Notes: generated from the letters alone by a model not told the origin. DNA of 64,000 nt from Limnospira sp050045915 (GCA_050045915.1 JBNGCR010000002.1:1-64000), one strand, 5' to 3'. Shown: positions 1-8,730, numbered from the stretch's first letter. Made by a program: numbers and translations.

Positions 1-29
1 GCGGAGGAGGGCAATAAATTGTCAATTCT

Positions 30-55
30 CCCTACACCCTACACCCTACACCCTA
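30..55. repeat. Heptamer tandem repeat (CCCTACA)n
   Basis: About three and a half tandem copies of CCCTACA lie directly beyond the 3' end of the DUF3318 gene, whose TAG stop is formed at the repeat edge. Heptameric short tandemly repeated sequences (STRRs) of this kind are well known in filamentous cyanobacteria. Confidence 0.85.
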
Positions 56-670
56 GTTTTCCTGTCGCAGGCGGTCGGGGACGCCTTCCGGGGACTGTTT
101 GGCGATCGCTTTGAGGTTCTGACACCGCACCAGTTCCATGAAATTCAAGCCGGAGCGCCCCTCCAGTTGAGCCGCAGCCGCGATCGCTTCAGCCAGAGCC
201 CGGGCCGCTTCCGCCTCGGTGTAGCCCCGCCGGGTCGCCACCCGCACCGCCGTCTCGTCGGCCTCCAACTCCACCTCAGAGCGGCGGTTCGACTGCCAGA
301 TGCGGCGCAAACCGATCGCAGCCAATCCCCCAGCCAGGACGATCCCCACGGGGTCTTGTTGGGCGAATTCCACCCCTGCCCCCACCAGTCCGGCGACCAC
401 CATCCCCTGATTCAGGTCGGGTTTGAACCACCGCACGTTGCAGGCCCAACTGACGGTCCGCAATAGTAATAAATCCCGCTGTTGTCTGGACAATTGCTCC
501 CACAACTGGAAATTGATCGAGATCGGGCGGGTCGGTTTCCAGGGCAGGGGAAACGGAGTCTCGATGACCGCCGACTGGCGGGGGTCGCCGCCGAGTCGGG
601 CCATCATCCGACCCGAGGCGGGCATTAAGTCTAACAGGTGACGAATTTCGCTGTCCGGATTGATAGCCAC
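53..670 (-). CDS. DUF3318 domain protein
   Basis: This 205-aa protein has the N terminus (INPDSEIRHLLDLMPASGRM) typical of the cyanobacterial DUF3318 family, recognised from memory. A hydrophobic stretch around residues 90-120 (rich in G, A, V, L) suggests one or two membrane-associated segments, followed by an acidic, alanine-rich helical tail. The function is unknown. The start codon is GTG at 670. No clear Shine-Dalgarno precedes it, because four AAAAGTC heptamers occupy the upstream region. The stop codon also falls at a heptamer repeat, so the gene is bracketed by STRRs at both ends. The overlapping plus-strand frames are shadows. Confidence 0.8.
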   Translation of the reverse strand: MAINPDSEIRHLLDLMPASGRMMARLGGDPRQSAVIETPFPLPWKPTRPISINFQLWEQLSRQQRDLLLLRTVSWACNVRWFKPDLNQGMVVAGLVGAGVEFAQQDPVGIVLAGGLAAIGLRRIWQSNRRSEVELEADETAVRVATRRGYTEAEAARALAEAIAAAAQLEGRSGLNFMELVRCQNLKAIAKQSPEGVPDRLRQEN

Positions 671-674
671 TTTT

Positions 675-702
675 AAAAGTCAAAAGTCAAAAGTCAAAAG
701 TC
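675..702. repeat. Heptamer tandem repeat (AAAAGTC)4
   Basis: Four perfect tandem copies of AAAAGTC sit immediately upstream of the GTG start of the DUF3318 gene, in the position where its ribosome binding site would be expected. It is a cyanobacterial STRR. Confidence 0.9.
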
Positions 703-824
703 TAACGCTGGGGGCTGGGTGGGGGGGTTGGGGGAACAGGGAGCCGAAGAAGAACCCTGATCGGATTTTCCTCCGGTCGCCTCCGGTCGCTTCCTGTGCC
801 CCTGTGCCCCCCAAGCGCCATTTT

Positions 825-1535
825 TCAAAGGGGTTGCAGGGTGTCGGATAAAGCCGCGATCGCGGCATCGATATTTTCCGCCCCGGCTTGTGTCGCCGAA
901 ACCAATAATATCAGGATGCGATCGCCCACTTGGCGGACGAGGATCGATCCGGTGATGGGCTGGGTGTTGGCTCCGATTTTCAAACTCCCCGTCCACGGCA
1001 TCCGAATTTCTCCGGTATTGACCGATTGATAGGTTCCCGGGTCGAACCCTTCCCCCCGTTCAAAGGTTTCGATCGCGATCTGGGCCAAACTCGAATCCGG
1101 CAGGGCGCGATCGCTCTCCCGGGCCCTCGCCACCACGGTATAGGCCAAATTCCCGTCCGGCGATTCGATCAGGGGAGAATTGCCCGCGAAGCCGACATTA
1201 TAATCCTGGAGAATCCCCACCTCGAACTGACCCCGGGGATCTTGGTACGCGCTGCCGCTCAGGGGCAGGGGTTCGACGGAAGGTTCCGGTTCCGGCGGAG
1301 GCGCGGGTTTCGGGGTAGGAGAAGCTTGGGGAGTCGGCGAGGGAGACGGGGAGGGAGAAGGGGATGCCGTCGGACTCGGAGAAGCTGCCGGGGAGGGGGT
1401 AGCCTCCTGGGCGATCGCGAAATTCCCCCCAAAATTAGCCGCGGTAACGCCATCGCCCCACCGGCCGAAAATCAAAAGCAAGAAAGCCGTCAACATCCCC
1501 AATCCGATCGCCCCGAGCCGTTTCCATTTCACCAT
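825..1535 (-). CDS. Secreted/anchored protein with proline-rich linker
   Basis: This 236-aa protein is a cyanobacterial hypothetical. It has an N-terminal hydrophobic segment at about residues 9-25 (signal anchor or signal peptide), then a low-complexity linker of SPSPTASPSP-type repeats and P/E runs at about residues 46-95. A compact C-terminal domain of about 140 residues opens with the motif YQDPRGQFEV. That motif and the alpha/beta pattern recall PsbP/Mog1-like folds, but this is inference and the domain cannot be assigned here. The ATG at 1535 is preceded by GGAGAGG at a good distance. The product probably acts on the lumen or periplasmic face. Function unknown. Confidence 0.75.
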   Translation of the reverse strand: MVKWKRLGAIGLGMLTAFLLLIFGRWGDGVTAANFGGNFAIAQEATPSPAASPSPTASPSPSPSPSPTPQASPTPKPAPPPEPEPSVEPLPLSGSAYQDPRGQFEVGILQDYNVGFAGNSPLIESPDGNLAYTVVARARESDRALPDSSLAQIAIETFERGEGFDPGTYQSVNTGEIRMPWTGSLKIGANTQPITGSILVRQVGDRILILLVSATQAGAENIDAAIAALSDTLQPL

Positions 1536-1596
1536 TTGTCAAACCTCTCCATCATTCGTGCAGTTACCATCGCCCTTCACCAGAGTAGGGAAAAAA

Positions 1597-1637
1597 TTAT
1601 TAATTATTAATTGTTAATTATTAATTGTTAATTATTT
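1597..1637. repeat. AT-rich heptamer repeats (TTAATTA/TTAATTG)
   Basis: Imperfect tandem TTAATTA and TTAATTG units lie between the two minus-strand genes. The TAA stop of the nucleoside transporter gene (1632-1634) is inside the array. Confidence 0.8.
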
Positions 1638-3065
1638 CCCCAAGATCGCCGGGTTGCCGAAATCGAACAGTCCCGCAATGCACCCCGTCATCAGCGTCGC
1701 CAACGTCCCCGCCCAGAGGGCCGTAAAGCCAAGGGAGGCGACTTCCGATCGCCGGGTGGGGATCAGGGAAGACAGGCCCCCGACGAAAATGCCGTAGGAG
1801 GCAAAGTGGGTGAACCCGCACAGGACGTAGCTGACGATCAACATGGCGCGATCGCTGATTTCCCCGGCGGCGTTGAGTCGGGCCAGGGCTTGGTAGGGGG
1901 GGACGTTCGTTTCCAGTAGCCGACGCCCGATCAGGACGGAAGCCTGCCAGAGTTCTTGCCACTCCAGGGAAACCCCCGTCAAAAAGGTCAGCGGGAGGAA
2001 TACGGCTCCCAAAATGTTTTGGAGGGTGATGACGCTAAAAATATTGCCAGTCCAGCGAAGTAAGAAGAAATTGCTCGTCGAGAGTCCGGCCAGCGTCGCG
2101 AAGGCCAGGTTGATCAAAGCCACCATGCCCAAAATAGCGATCAGGGCCGCCGCGATGCCCACGGCCATTTTCACCCCGTCCAAAGCCCCGCCGATCAGGC
2201 TGTCCACCGGGTTGGGGAGGGTCGCCCGGTCTGGCTCCGGCTCTTCCGGGACGCGGCCCATCGTTTTCGGTGTTTCGGTTTCCGGGATCAGCAGTTTCGA
2301 GAGGACGAAACAGGCGGGGATGGTCATCAGGGAGGCGGAAACCAGGTGTCCGGTGATGTTGGGGAAAGTGGGGCGCAGGAATCCGGCGTACAGGGCCAGC
2401 ACCGAAGAGGCGATGGAGCCGAAACAACTGGCCAAAATGGCGCAGAGTTCGCTGCGGGTCATGTCCAGCAGATAGGGTTTGACGGCGATCGCGGATTCGA
2501 TGCCGACAAAGATATTAGCCGCCCCCGAGAGGGATTCGGCTCCGCTGATCTGCATCGTTTTTTGGAAGATCCGGGCAAATACCTGCACGACGGGTTGGAT
2601 GATGTGGAGCCGGTAGAGCAAACTCACCAAGCCGGCGAAGAAGATCACCTGGGGCAGGGCGCGGAAGGCCAGGATGTAGGCGAAACCGGGGTTGAGGTTG
2701 TCCGATCCGATGCGATCGCCCGGGACGGCAACGAAGGGAGTCCCCACCGCCCGGGCGATCCAGCGGCCGGCTGGTCCGGGTCCGGCGCCGAAGTTCGGCT
2801 CGGCGACCAAAATCGACTGCGGCCCGCCAAATAAAAATCGGGCTCCGGCTTCGGAGGCGTCTAGAATGGCGTTGAGGAGGCTGCTGAGTCCCTCCACGAG
2901 TTGGCTGCCGAACCCGAACACGATCAGCCCGATCGCCATCTGCAAACCGATTCCCCAAAAGATCGTTTTCCAGGGAATGACGCGCCGATTTTCCGAACCC
3001 AACCAAGCGACGACGCACAAACCGGCGATTCCGAGCAAGGAAATTAAATTGAGGAGTGGATTCAT
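1632..3065 (-). CDS. CNT-family (NupC-type) nucleoside transporter
   Basis: This 477-aa polytopic membrane protein matches the concentrative nucleoside transporter family. The N-terminal helices contain GLQMAIGLIVFGFGSQLVEG, followed by the gate region and the core with the family signatures GAESLSGAANIFVGIESAI and FGSIASSVLALYAGFL. It is predicted to import nucleosides by cation symport at the plasma membrane. The reading frame stays open upstream to 3290, but the added 75 residues are unlike the family and come from the IS-scar region. The ATG at 3065 (MNPLLNLISLLG) is therefore chosen. Length is slightly above the roughly 400 aa of E. coli NupC. A charged insertion (RVPEEPEPDRATLP) sits before the last helical bundle. 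The C terminus ends inside a heptamer repeat. Confidence 0.9.
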   Translation of the reverse strand: MNPLLNLISLLGIAGLCVVAWLGSENRRVIPWKTIFWGIGLQMAIGLIVFGFGSQLVEGLSSLLNAILDASEAGARFLFGGPQSILVAEPNFGAGPGPAGRWIARAVGTPFVAVPGDRIGSDNLNPGFAYILAFRALPQVIFFAGLVSLLYRLHIIQPVVQVFARIFQKTMQISGAESLSGAANIFVGIESAIAVKPYLLDMTRSELCAILASCFGSIASSVLALYAGFLRPTFPNITGHLVSASLMTIPACFVLSKLLIPETETPKTMGRVPEEPEPDRATLPNPVDSLIGGALDGVKMAVGIAAALIAILGMVALINLAFATLAGLSTSNFFLLRWTGNIFSVITLQNILGAVFLPLTFLTGVSLEWQELWQASVLIGRRLLETNVPPYQALARLNAAGEISDRAMLIVSYVLCGFTHFASYGIFVGGLSSLIPTRRSEVASLGFTALWAGTLATLMTGCIAGLFDFGNPAILGK

Positions 3066-3099
3066 CAAATCATCTCCGAGAAACCCCCACCTCGGTACA

Positions 3100-3400
3100 G
3101 GTGAGGGAGGGACAGGAGCGCTGGTTGAGTGGGGTATGCGCTCCGCGCAGACTGCGCCAACGATGCCCCCGAAACCAGCAGCAATAAGCGTGTTTCTCGC
3201 TATCAACGAGACTTTCTGGGTTGTGAATGGTCTGAGTCGCTGACCATCGATATCGAAAACAGAAACCTGTCGGGCGGTATCGCCACTCATGTACCCGACA
3301 GACTCCCGACCGGATATTGAGGCGCGAACTCAATCACCTGAAGGGGAGGGCACGAAGCCCCCGTGCTTCAGCCGGGGGTGCTGACCCTTCCGAAAACCGT
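3100..3400. mobile_element. IS200/IS605-like transposon scar
   Basis: This non-coding stretch upstream of the nucleoside transporter ends in a subterminal hairpin at about 3347-3382: a CCCCCG/CGGGGG stem with a TGCTTCAG loop and a bulged flank. Such imperfect G/C hairpins are characteristic of the ends of IS200/IS605-family (TnpB-type) elements in cyanobacteria. No intact tnpA or tnpB is present. Short open frames in both directions end without recognisable motifs. Interpretation as a relic is inference. Confidence 0.4.
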
Positions 3401-3680
3401 CTCGGGTTACAGTTCCGCCGTCAGTTCGGCGCTTCCCACCTTTAGCAAATTGAAATAGATGCAGTTGTCGCCGACAAATTGGCGGTCTGAAGGAATATTG
3501 CCTCATATCGGGTTTTGACACAAGTATTTTTCACAAACAAATTCGATCGCCGGCGGGGGGAGCCTCCCGGGACACAGAACCCGCCAAAAATGAAGCGATC
3601 GCCCGCATCGGTCGAACTCAAATGTCCGTCCGACCCGATAAACTCTACAATAGGCACAAAACTGTCTGACTGTTGCCCGT

Positions 3681-3929
3681 ATGGATGCTTTTGTACCCAC
3701 GCCGCCCGATTGGACTGCCGATGCGGTTCACGCCTTTGAATTTTGCTGTCCCCAATGTTCGGCCAGCAGTTTGCAGGCTAAACGAGTGTGGATCAACCGC
3801 CGGTCGCCCGTCTACGGGGATGACAACCGCCGCCGGTGGCAGGAATTCTACGAGTGCGAGTGTGGGTGCGTTTGGTGGGCCTGGAGCAGCGATCGCCCCC
3901 CCTCCAAGTTGAACGCTCCCGACGATTGA
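3681..3929 (+). CDS. Small zinc-ribbon-like hypothetical protein
   Basis: This 82-aa protein carries a CPQC pair (about residues 23-26) and a second CEC/C cluster (about residues 58-62), spaced like a zinc ribbon, then a tryptophan-rich segment (WWAW). The translation starts MDAFVPTPPDWTADAV. The overlapping frame starting at 3673 is a shadow, since it loses the paired cysteines. It appears to be a conserved cyanobacterial small protein. Function unknown; metal binding is inferred from the cysteine pattern. Confidence 0.65.
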   Translation: MDAFVPTPPDWTADAVHAFEFCCPQCSASSLQAKRVWINRRSPVYGDDNRRRWQEFYECECGCVWWAWSSDRPPSKLNAPDD

Positions 3930-4140
3930 TTTTCTCCGCCTTCGACGGCCAGAATCGATCGATCCCCGTGACTTTTTAACTCGATCGCGTCAAGATATAG
4001 CAGTTGCCAGGGTCGTTCGGACATCGAACCACTTTGAAACTCAGACAGTGGGTGTTTTTTTTCTCTATTGCCTGTTGCCGATTGCCTGTTGCCTGCTATA
4101 AAAAAGCCCGGTCGTCGATCCATCGAGCGTCTCATTAAAT

Positions 4141-5505
4141 ATGATCTGCCGTGAGATGTCTACTTCTAGACGCATCTTCCTCAAACAGTTGGGTTGTTCA
4201 GCCCTCGGTATCCTGGCGGCCTGTCAGGCCGAGAATTTGGTCGATACCCGACAACCGATCAAAATTGGGGCGATGTATCTTCTGGAGGGAGAGTTGGCCG
4301 CTTATGGGAAATCAGCCCGGGACGGGGTCAACCTGGCTTTGGAGGAGATCAACCGGGCGGGGGGGGTGAACGGACAGTCCATCGCGGTTATCTTTGCCGA
4401 TGAACGGGATACCATCCAAACCGCACGGCGGCTGGTGCTTCGGGATAATGTCAATTTTCTGTTGGGAATCGACCATTCGAGTCATGGAGAAATTCTCGTT
4501 CCCACGATCCCGGAATTGGAGCGGGTTCTGATGGTGACTCACGCGGCGAGTGCTGAAATGACCGGCAAGTTCTGCAACCGCTCGGTGTTCCGCTGCAGCG
4601 TCAACAGTTTCCAAAACTCGACGGCGGGGGCGGAAGTGGCGGCAGGGGAGGGCTATCAAAAGTGGACGACCATCGGCCCCGACTATACCTTCGGACACCA
4701 GAGTTGGGACGGGTTTCGCCAGGGGTTGCAGGCGCGGCGGGAAGGGGTAAAATTTTTGGAGAAAACGGCTTTTTCCCCTTTGGGAACTGGAAATTACAAC
4801 AATTTGATTCGGATGCTTCAGGAGTCGGGTGCCGAGGCCATCTGGTGCAGTTTGTGGGGGAGTGACCTGGTGACGTTTGTCCGGCAGGCGGCGAATTTGC
4901 GTTTATTCGATCGCTTCCCGGTGTTTATGGAACTCGGTGCCGCGATGGAGGTGTTGGAGGCTCTGGGGACGCAGATGCCCCTCGGCCAGTGGGTGGGGAG
5001 CCGCTACTGGTGGCAAACCCCGGACACTCGGATCAATCGCGAATTCGTGCGGCGGTTCCGCGATCGCTACAATACCTATCCCAGCTACAATGCCCAAAAT
5101 GCTTACGTCGGCGTGCAACTGTTGGCGATCGCTACCAACAATGCCGGTTCCACGGACTCTAATGCCGTGATCGATGCCCTCAAAGGCTTGGAATATGAGG
5201 CACCGATGGGAAAATTGACGTTGCGACCCCAAGACCACCAGGCCGTTGTCAACGTCACCTGGGGAAAGACAGCCGCCAGCCCGGATTACAATTTCCGCAT
5301 CCTCGACCCCATCCGGGTTTTCGACGGCAACACCGTCACCCGCCCCGTTGAAGCGACGGGTTGTCAGCTCGCTGTGGCTCGGGTCCACCGACAGCCCCGC
5401 CGCCCCATTGGAGATTCTGATGGGAAGCTTCGGACTCGGCGGGGATCTAATTTTAGTCCTCCGTCCAATCTTCGCGGCCCAACAGATCGATCACCCGATC
5501 TCTGA
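4141..5505 (+). CDS. Branched-chain amino acid/urea-type ABC solute-binding lipoprotein
   Basis: This 454-aa protein belongs to the LivK/UrtA-like periplasmic binding family (Peripla_BP_6). The N terminus combines a twin-arginine motif (SRRIFLKQLG) with a lipobox (ILAAC), so a Tat-exported lipoprotein is predicted. The family body starts at IKIGAMYLLEGELAAYGKSA and continues with GGVNGQ and the ligand-pocket region HAASAEM. No permease or ATPase genes flank it, so it is an orphan receptor; the ligand may be an amino acid, urea or amide. The start could be ATG 4141 or ATG 4156; neither has a strong ribosome binding site. After about residue 410 (TGCQL), where relatives end, 44 Arg/Pro-rich residues follow and overlap the convergent DUF4327 gene by 53 bp. 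The original stop has probably been lost. Confidence 0.85.
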   Translation: MICREMSTSRRIFLKQLGCSALGILAACQAENLVDTRQPIKIGAMYLLEGELAAYGKSARDGVNLALEEINRAGGVNGQSIAVIFADERDTIQTARRLVLRDNVNFLLGIDHSSHGEILVPTIPELERVLMVTHAASAEMTGKFCNRSVFRCSVNSFQNSTAGAEVAAGEGYQKWTTIGPDYTFGHQSWDGFRQGLQARREGVKFLEKTAFSPLGTGNYNNLIRMLQESGAEAIWCSLWGSDLVTFVRQAANLRLFDRFPVFMELGAAMEVLEALGTQMPLGQWVGSRYWWQTPDTRINREFVRRFRDRYNTYPSYNAQNAYVGVQLLAIATNNAGSTDSNAVIDALKGLEYEAPMGKLTLRPQDHQAVVNVTWGKTAASPDYNFRILDPIRVFDGNTVTRPVEATGCQLAVARVHRQPRRPIGDSDGKLRTRRGSNFSPPSNLRGPTDRSPDL

Positions 5506-5689
5506 GTAGAAAATCATTCCGCTCCAACTCGCATTCGACCCAATCCCACTCCCGGGCGGGGATATACTGGCAGATCGTGTAGATCGGTTGGTGGCGATCG
5601 ATCAGTCCCTTTTCAACCAAATGGCGGGCTTCATCTTGAATGACTGCGATCGAATACTTGACGGTGACTTTGGGAATAGCTTGCACCAT
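5453..5689 (-). CDS. DUF4327 family protein
   Basis: This 78-aa protein matches the small cyanobacterial DUF4327 family, recognised by VKYSIAVIQDEARHLVEKG, the QPIYTICQYIPAREW segment and the acidic end ERNDFLLRDRVIDLLG. The ATG at 5689 is chosen (MVQAIPKVTV) because the upstream 13 codons are not family-like. Function unknown; it is soluble and probably helical. It is convergent with, and overlaps the 3' end of, the solute-binding protein gene. Confidence 0.85.
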   Translation of the reverse strand: MVQAIPKVTVKYSIAVIQDEARHLVEKGLIDRHQPIYTICQYIPAREWDWVECELERNDFLLRDRVIDLLGREDWTED

Positions 5690-6044
5690 AAGATGACCCC
5701 CTACCCGCTTTTTCGGGTAAATTAACAACGGTATCTGGGATTCCCTTCACGGCAGTTGTCGGAGCTGAGTGGGACTCACTTCGACATTTAAAACCGGGCT
5801 TCCCAACTCATATTGTCCGCCAATTTATCTGCGTTTCGCGGATATCTTTACTATTTTTAACAAGAAGTTCCGATCCGAGGCGATCGCATTGATTTTAAAA
5901 ATTCCCCCAATTGAGTTATAATTTTCTGCGTCACCCCGTGCCTTCGTTCGGAAACTTGAAACCGCTCCGAAATTGATATCAAATTCCGACAATTTACTGA
6001 AACGTCTGGAAGGGCGGGAGTTGGGAGTGGGGGGAAGAATTGAC
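5690..6044. other. Intergenic stretch without a supported gene
   Basis: No open frame here has family features. The stretch holds the DUF4327 upstream region and an AT-rich segment. Around 6005-6035 there is a purine-rich GGGAGTTGGGAGTGGGGG tract of STRR type that marks the decayed end of the adjoining pseudogene. Confidence 0.5.
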
Positions 6045-6650
6045 AAGGGTCAAATGTCGTATTCGGCGGCAGGTTCGCCACCACCCCCGTCCCAATCGGC
6101 GCGTCCGGCCCAATGGGATCGGCAACTTTCACCGGGGGTGGGTTGGTTATATACTCATAATCGATACTGGGATAAAGTGCGATCGCCCGTTCCGGATCGC
6201 TATCCCCCAACGCCGGGATATTTCCCATCACATAAATCTTCTCTCCCTAATCTGTCTTTGCATTGTCGCAGACAAAATTAACCGAAGTTGTCGCTGCCGC
6301 CGGTTTCAAATCGAAGACGAATATTTTTTGAGCCTCAACATCCATTTTACCAGACTTGGCGCGGATGTGATTGTTTCCCATCGAAATCCAGCCACTTTCG
6401 GCATTTTCAAATTCTTTTAAATCGGAATATTCGGTCAATTCCTGATTGTTGAAAGTGAGCGATCGCGCCCCCATTCCATCTACAATTAAATCCACAACGC
6501 TCGATCGCGCGATCGCCACCCCCGCAAACGGCTTGGAACCGTTCACATCGACCGCAGGTTCCACCGTCACCGTGACAATATTGCCCGTTTTTTGCTGTCG
6601 AATTAAAGTTTTGAATTCCTGGCCTAACCCGTAAACTTCATTTCGATGAT
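6045..6650 (-). pseudogene. Decayed GH31 glycosidase C-terminus with CBM20 starch-binding domain
   Basis: Reading the minus strand in one frame gives NEVYGLGQEFK (about 6644), then a GH31-type C-terminal beta domain (FENAESGWISMGNNHIRAKS, ending KIFVFDLKPA). An in-frame TAG at 6247-6249 follows, and then the CBM20-like block GEKIYVMGNIPALGDSDPERA with downstream NLPPNTTF. No proper start exists; upstream the frame closes at a TAA near 6696. The CBM20 'WDP' tryptophan is replaced by serine, and the domain loses its end in a low-complexity tract. The catalytic TIM barrel is absent. This is therefore a relic of an alpha-glucan enzyme. Family assignment is from remembered motifs. Confidence 0.65.
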
Positions 6651-6759
6651 TGGGACAACTGGATTTTTGGGAGGGGCAAAGCTTGCACCCCTACTTATCA
6701 TCCGTTCTATGGCGGTTAAATGCAATATTTGTTTGTCAAATTGATGCGATCGGTGTCTG

Positions 6760-6826
6760 TGGGGAAGTAGAAACCCGTTTCTTGGGGATATCGGTGGGAA
6801 GTAGAAACCCGGTTTCTTGGGGATAG
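6760..6826. repeat. Tandem copies of AGAAACC(C)GGTTTCT palindromic repeat
   Basis: Two direct copies of a unit containing GTAGAAACCCG(G)TTTCTTGGGGAT lie about 33 bp apart upstream of the kinase gene. The AGAAACCNGGTTTCT palindrome recurs elsewhere in this window near 8870, 15427, 15478, 25289 and 43215. Confidence 0.75.
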
Positions 6827-6894
6827 GATTTTTTTTCAAAATAACCCGCTTTTGACCTAAAATCAGAATCAGGTATCAGTATCCATCCTCCATC

Positions 6895-8730
6895 ATGAGT
6901 CAGTGTCTCAACCCCGACTGTCTCCACGGCAACCCCGACGATTCCCAGTTTTGCCAGAAATGCGGCAGTAAGCTGCGACTCCTCGAACGCTACCGGGCCA
7001 AACGCATCCTCGGACAGGGTGGCTTCGGACGCACTTTCCTCGCCGTCGATGACTGCAAACCCTCCCAACCCCCCTGCGTCATCAAGCAGTTTCTCCCACA
7101 GGCGCAGGGAACCGCTACACTACAAAAAGCCGCCGAACTGTTCGACCAGGAGGCCCGGCGCCTGGAAGAACTCGGCAAACATTCCCAAATCCCCGAACTT
7201 TTGGCCTATTTCACCGCCGACAACCGGCAATATTTGGTCCAAGAATTTATCGACGGGGAAACCCTGCAACAAGAATTGGAAAATAATGGCGCGTTCACCG
7301 AAAATCAAATCCGGTCACTGTTAAAAGATTTATTGACCGTTTTGGATTTCGTCCACCGTCGCAATGTCATCCACCGAGATATCAAACCGGAAAATATCAT
7401 CAGACGAAAAAGCGATAAAAAATTGGTTTTGGTCGATTTCGGTGCGGCTAAACAGGTGCCACGCACGTCCCTCAGCGTCACCGGAACCATTATCGGTTCG
7501 GCTGAATACTGTGCCCCGGAACAGGCGATGGGAAAACCCAAATATGCCAGCGATTTATATAGTTTGGGGGTTACTTGTTTGCATTTGTTAACCCAAACTA
7601 GCCCCAGTGATTTGTATGACCCCCTGGAAACAGAATGGGTGTGGCGAGATTATTTGAACGGAAACCCGGTCAGTGACCCTTTCGGCAAAATATTAGACCG
7701 TTTGGTAGAAACATATAAAAAACGCTATCAGTCCGTGGCGGAAGTTTTGGCAGATTTACAGCCCTCGTCGGGCACGGTTCAATCTCAACCTCCAATCAAA
7801 GTTCCCGTGCAGATCAAAACCCAGACCTTTAAATTTGAAATTGACACTTTGGAAGAAAAAGGATTTTTAGGATTATTAACCGGCCGGAAAATCAGTCGCC
7901 GTCGCGGACAAGCCGAATGTGTTATCGAAGATTTGGGGAATGGAGTCACTCTGGAAATGGTATTAATTCCGGGGGGAACCTTTTTGATGGGTTCACCGAG
8001 TAATGAAGGGTATGATTGGGAAAAACCCCAACATCGAGTCACGGTGCAACCTTTCCTGATGGGGAAATATCCCGTCACCCAGGAACAATGGCGACAAGTG
8101 GCAGGCTTCCCAAAACTCCGACGGGACCTCAAACCCGACCCGTCAAATTTTAAAGGATTAAATCTTCCCGTTGAAAAAGTTTCATGGTATGATGCCATTG
8201 AGTGGTGCGCCCGCCTCTCGAAAAAAATCGGCAAACCCTACCGATTGCCTAGTGAAGCTGAGTGGGAATATGCGGCCCGAGCCGGAACCACCACCCCGTT
8301 TCATGTCGGTGAAACCCTAACCACCGACCTCGCCAACTACGATGGCAATTACACTTACGGCTCCGGAGCTAAGGGAGTCTTCCGCAAAAAAACGACCCCC
8401 GTCGGTTATTTCCAACACGCCAACGCTTTTGGTTTGTACGACATCCACGGGAATGTTAGGGAGTGGTGCGCCGACCCCTGGCATGAGAATTACAATGGTG
8501 CGCCATCGGAGGGTCGAGTTTGGGATGGTAAAAATATCTACGATAACTATGTTGATAATTTAGTTAACTTGTTGAACGCAAAAGAAAGACGAGTGCTTCG
8601 CGGCGGTTCGTGGAACAGCAATCCTGTATACTGCCGTTGTGCCTTCCGCGGCAGGTACGTCCCGGACTTCCTCGTCAACGACCTCGGTTTTCGCGTCTCC
8701 TGTCGGCCCCCGGAGACTCTTCGCCCTTAG
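6895..8730 (+). CDS. Ser/Thr protein kinase fused to FGE/C-type-lectin-fold domain (putative DGR target)
   Basis: This 611-aa protein has three parts. A zinc ribbon (C4, C9, C20, C23) opens the protein. A protein kinase domain spans about residues 33-290, with the glycine loop GQGGFG, K64, HRDIKPEN (D162) and DFG (D181), so it appears catalytically complete. From about residue 355 an FGE-sulfatase (SUMF1/formylglycine-enzyme-like, C-type-lectin-fold) domain runs to the end, with MVLIPGGTFLMGS, RLPSEAEWEYAARAG and GNVREWC. The first FGE active-site cysteine is replaced (SWNSNP instead of a cysteine-containing SW motif), so sulfatase-type oxidase activity is unlikely. The domain more likely serves binding or display. 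The last 40 residues resemble a diversity-generating-retroelement variable region (separate entry). No reverse transcriptase lies in the window. It starts at ATG 6895. Confidence 0.92.
   Translation: MSQCLNPDCLHGNPDDSQFCQKCGSKLRLLERYRAKRILGQGGFGRTFLAVDDCKPSQPPCVIKQFLPQAQGTATLQKAAELFDQEARRLEELGKHSQIPELLAYFTADNRQYLVQEFIDGETLQQELENNGAFTENQIRSLLKDLLTVLDFVHRRNVIHRDIKPENIIRRKSDKKLVLVDFGAAKQVPRTSLSVTGTIIGSAEYCAPEQAMGKPKYASDLYSLGVTCLHLLTQTSPSDLYDPLETEWVWRDYLNGNPVSDPFGKILDRLVETYKKRYQSVAEVLADLQPSSGTVQSQPPIKVPVQIKTQTFKFEIDTLEEKGFLGLLTGRKISRRRGQAECVIEDLGNGVTLEMVLIPGGTFLMGSPSNEGYDWEKPQHRVTVQPFLMGKYPVTQEQWRQVAGFPKLRRDLKPDPSNFKGLNLPVEKVSWYDAIEWCARLSKKIGKPYRLPSEAEWEYAARAGTTTPFHVGETLTTDLANYDGNYTYGSGAKGVFRKKTTPVGYFQHANAFGLYDIHGNVREWCADPWHENYNGAPSEGRVWDGKNIYDNYVDNLVNLLNAKERRVLRGGSWNSNPVYCRCAFRGRYVPDFLVNDLGFRVSCRPPETLRP
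8591..8697 (+). other. Candidate DGR variable region (VR) in the FGE domain
   Basis: The stretch begins at RVLRGGSW and ends at LGFRV, the position of variable regions in cyanobacterial DGR target proteins. Asparagine positions of the remembered family pattern are here occupied by S, Y, G, Y, V, F, V and D. Every one of these is an NNC codon (AGC, TAC, GGC, TAC, GTC, TTC, GTC, GAC), the signature expected from adenine mutagenesis of AAC codons. No template repeat or reverse transcriptase was found in the window. The call is therefore inferential. Confidence 0.6.

Noticed and set aside
3066..3290. 75-residue N-terminal extension of the nucleoside transporter
   Set aside because: The extension is not family-like and lies in the IS-scar region. 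The protein from ATG 3065 begins with the normal first helix.
6895..8730. Functional formylglycine-generating enzyme
   Set aside because: The first catalytic-cysteine position of the FGE signature is replaced, and the segment has a DGR-like codon pattern. A binding role is more likely.
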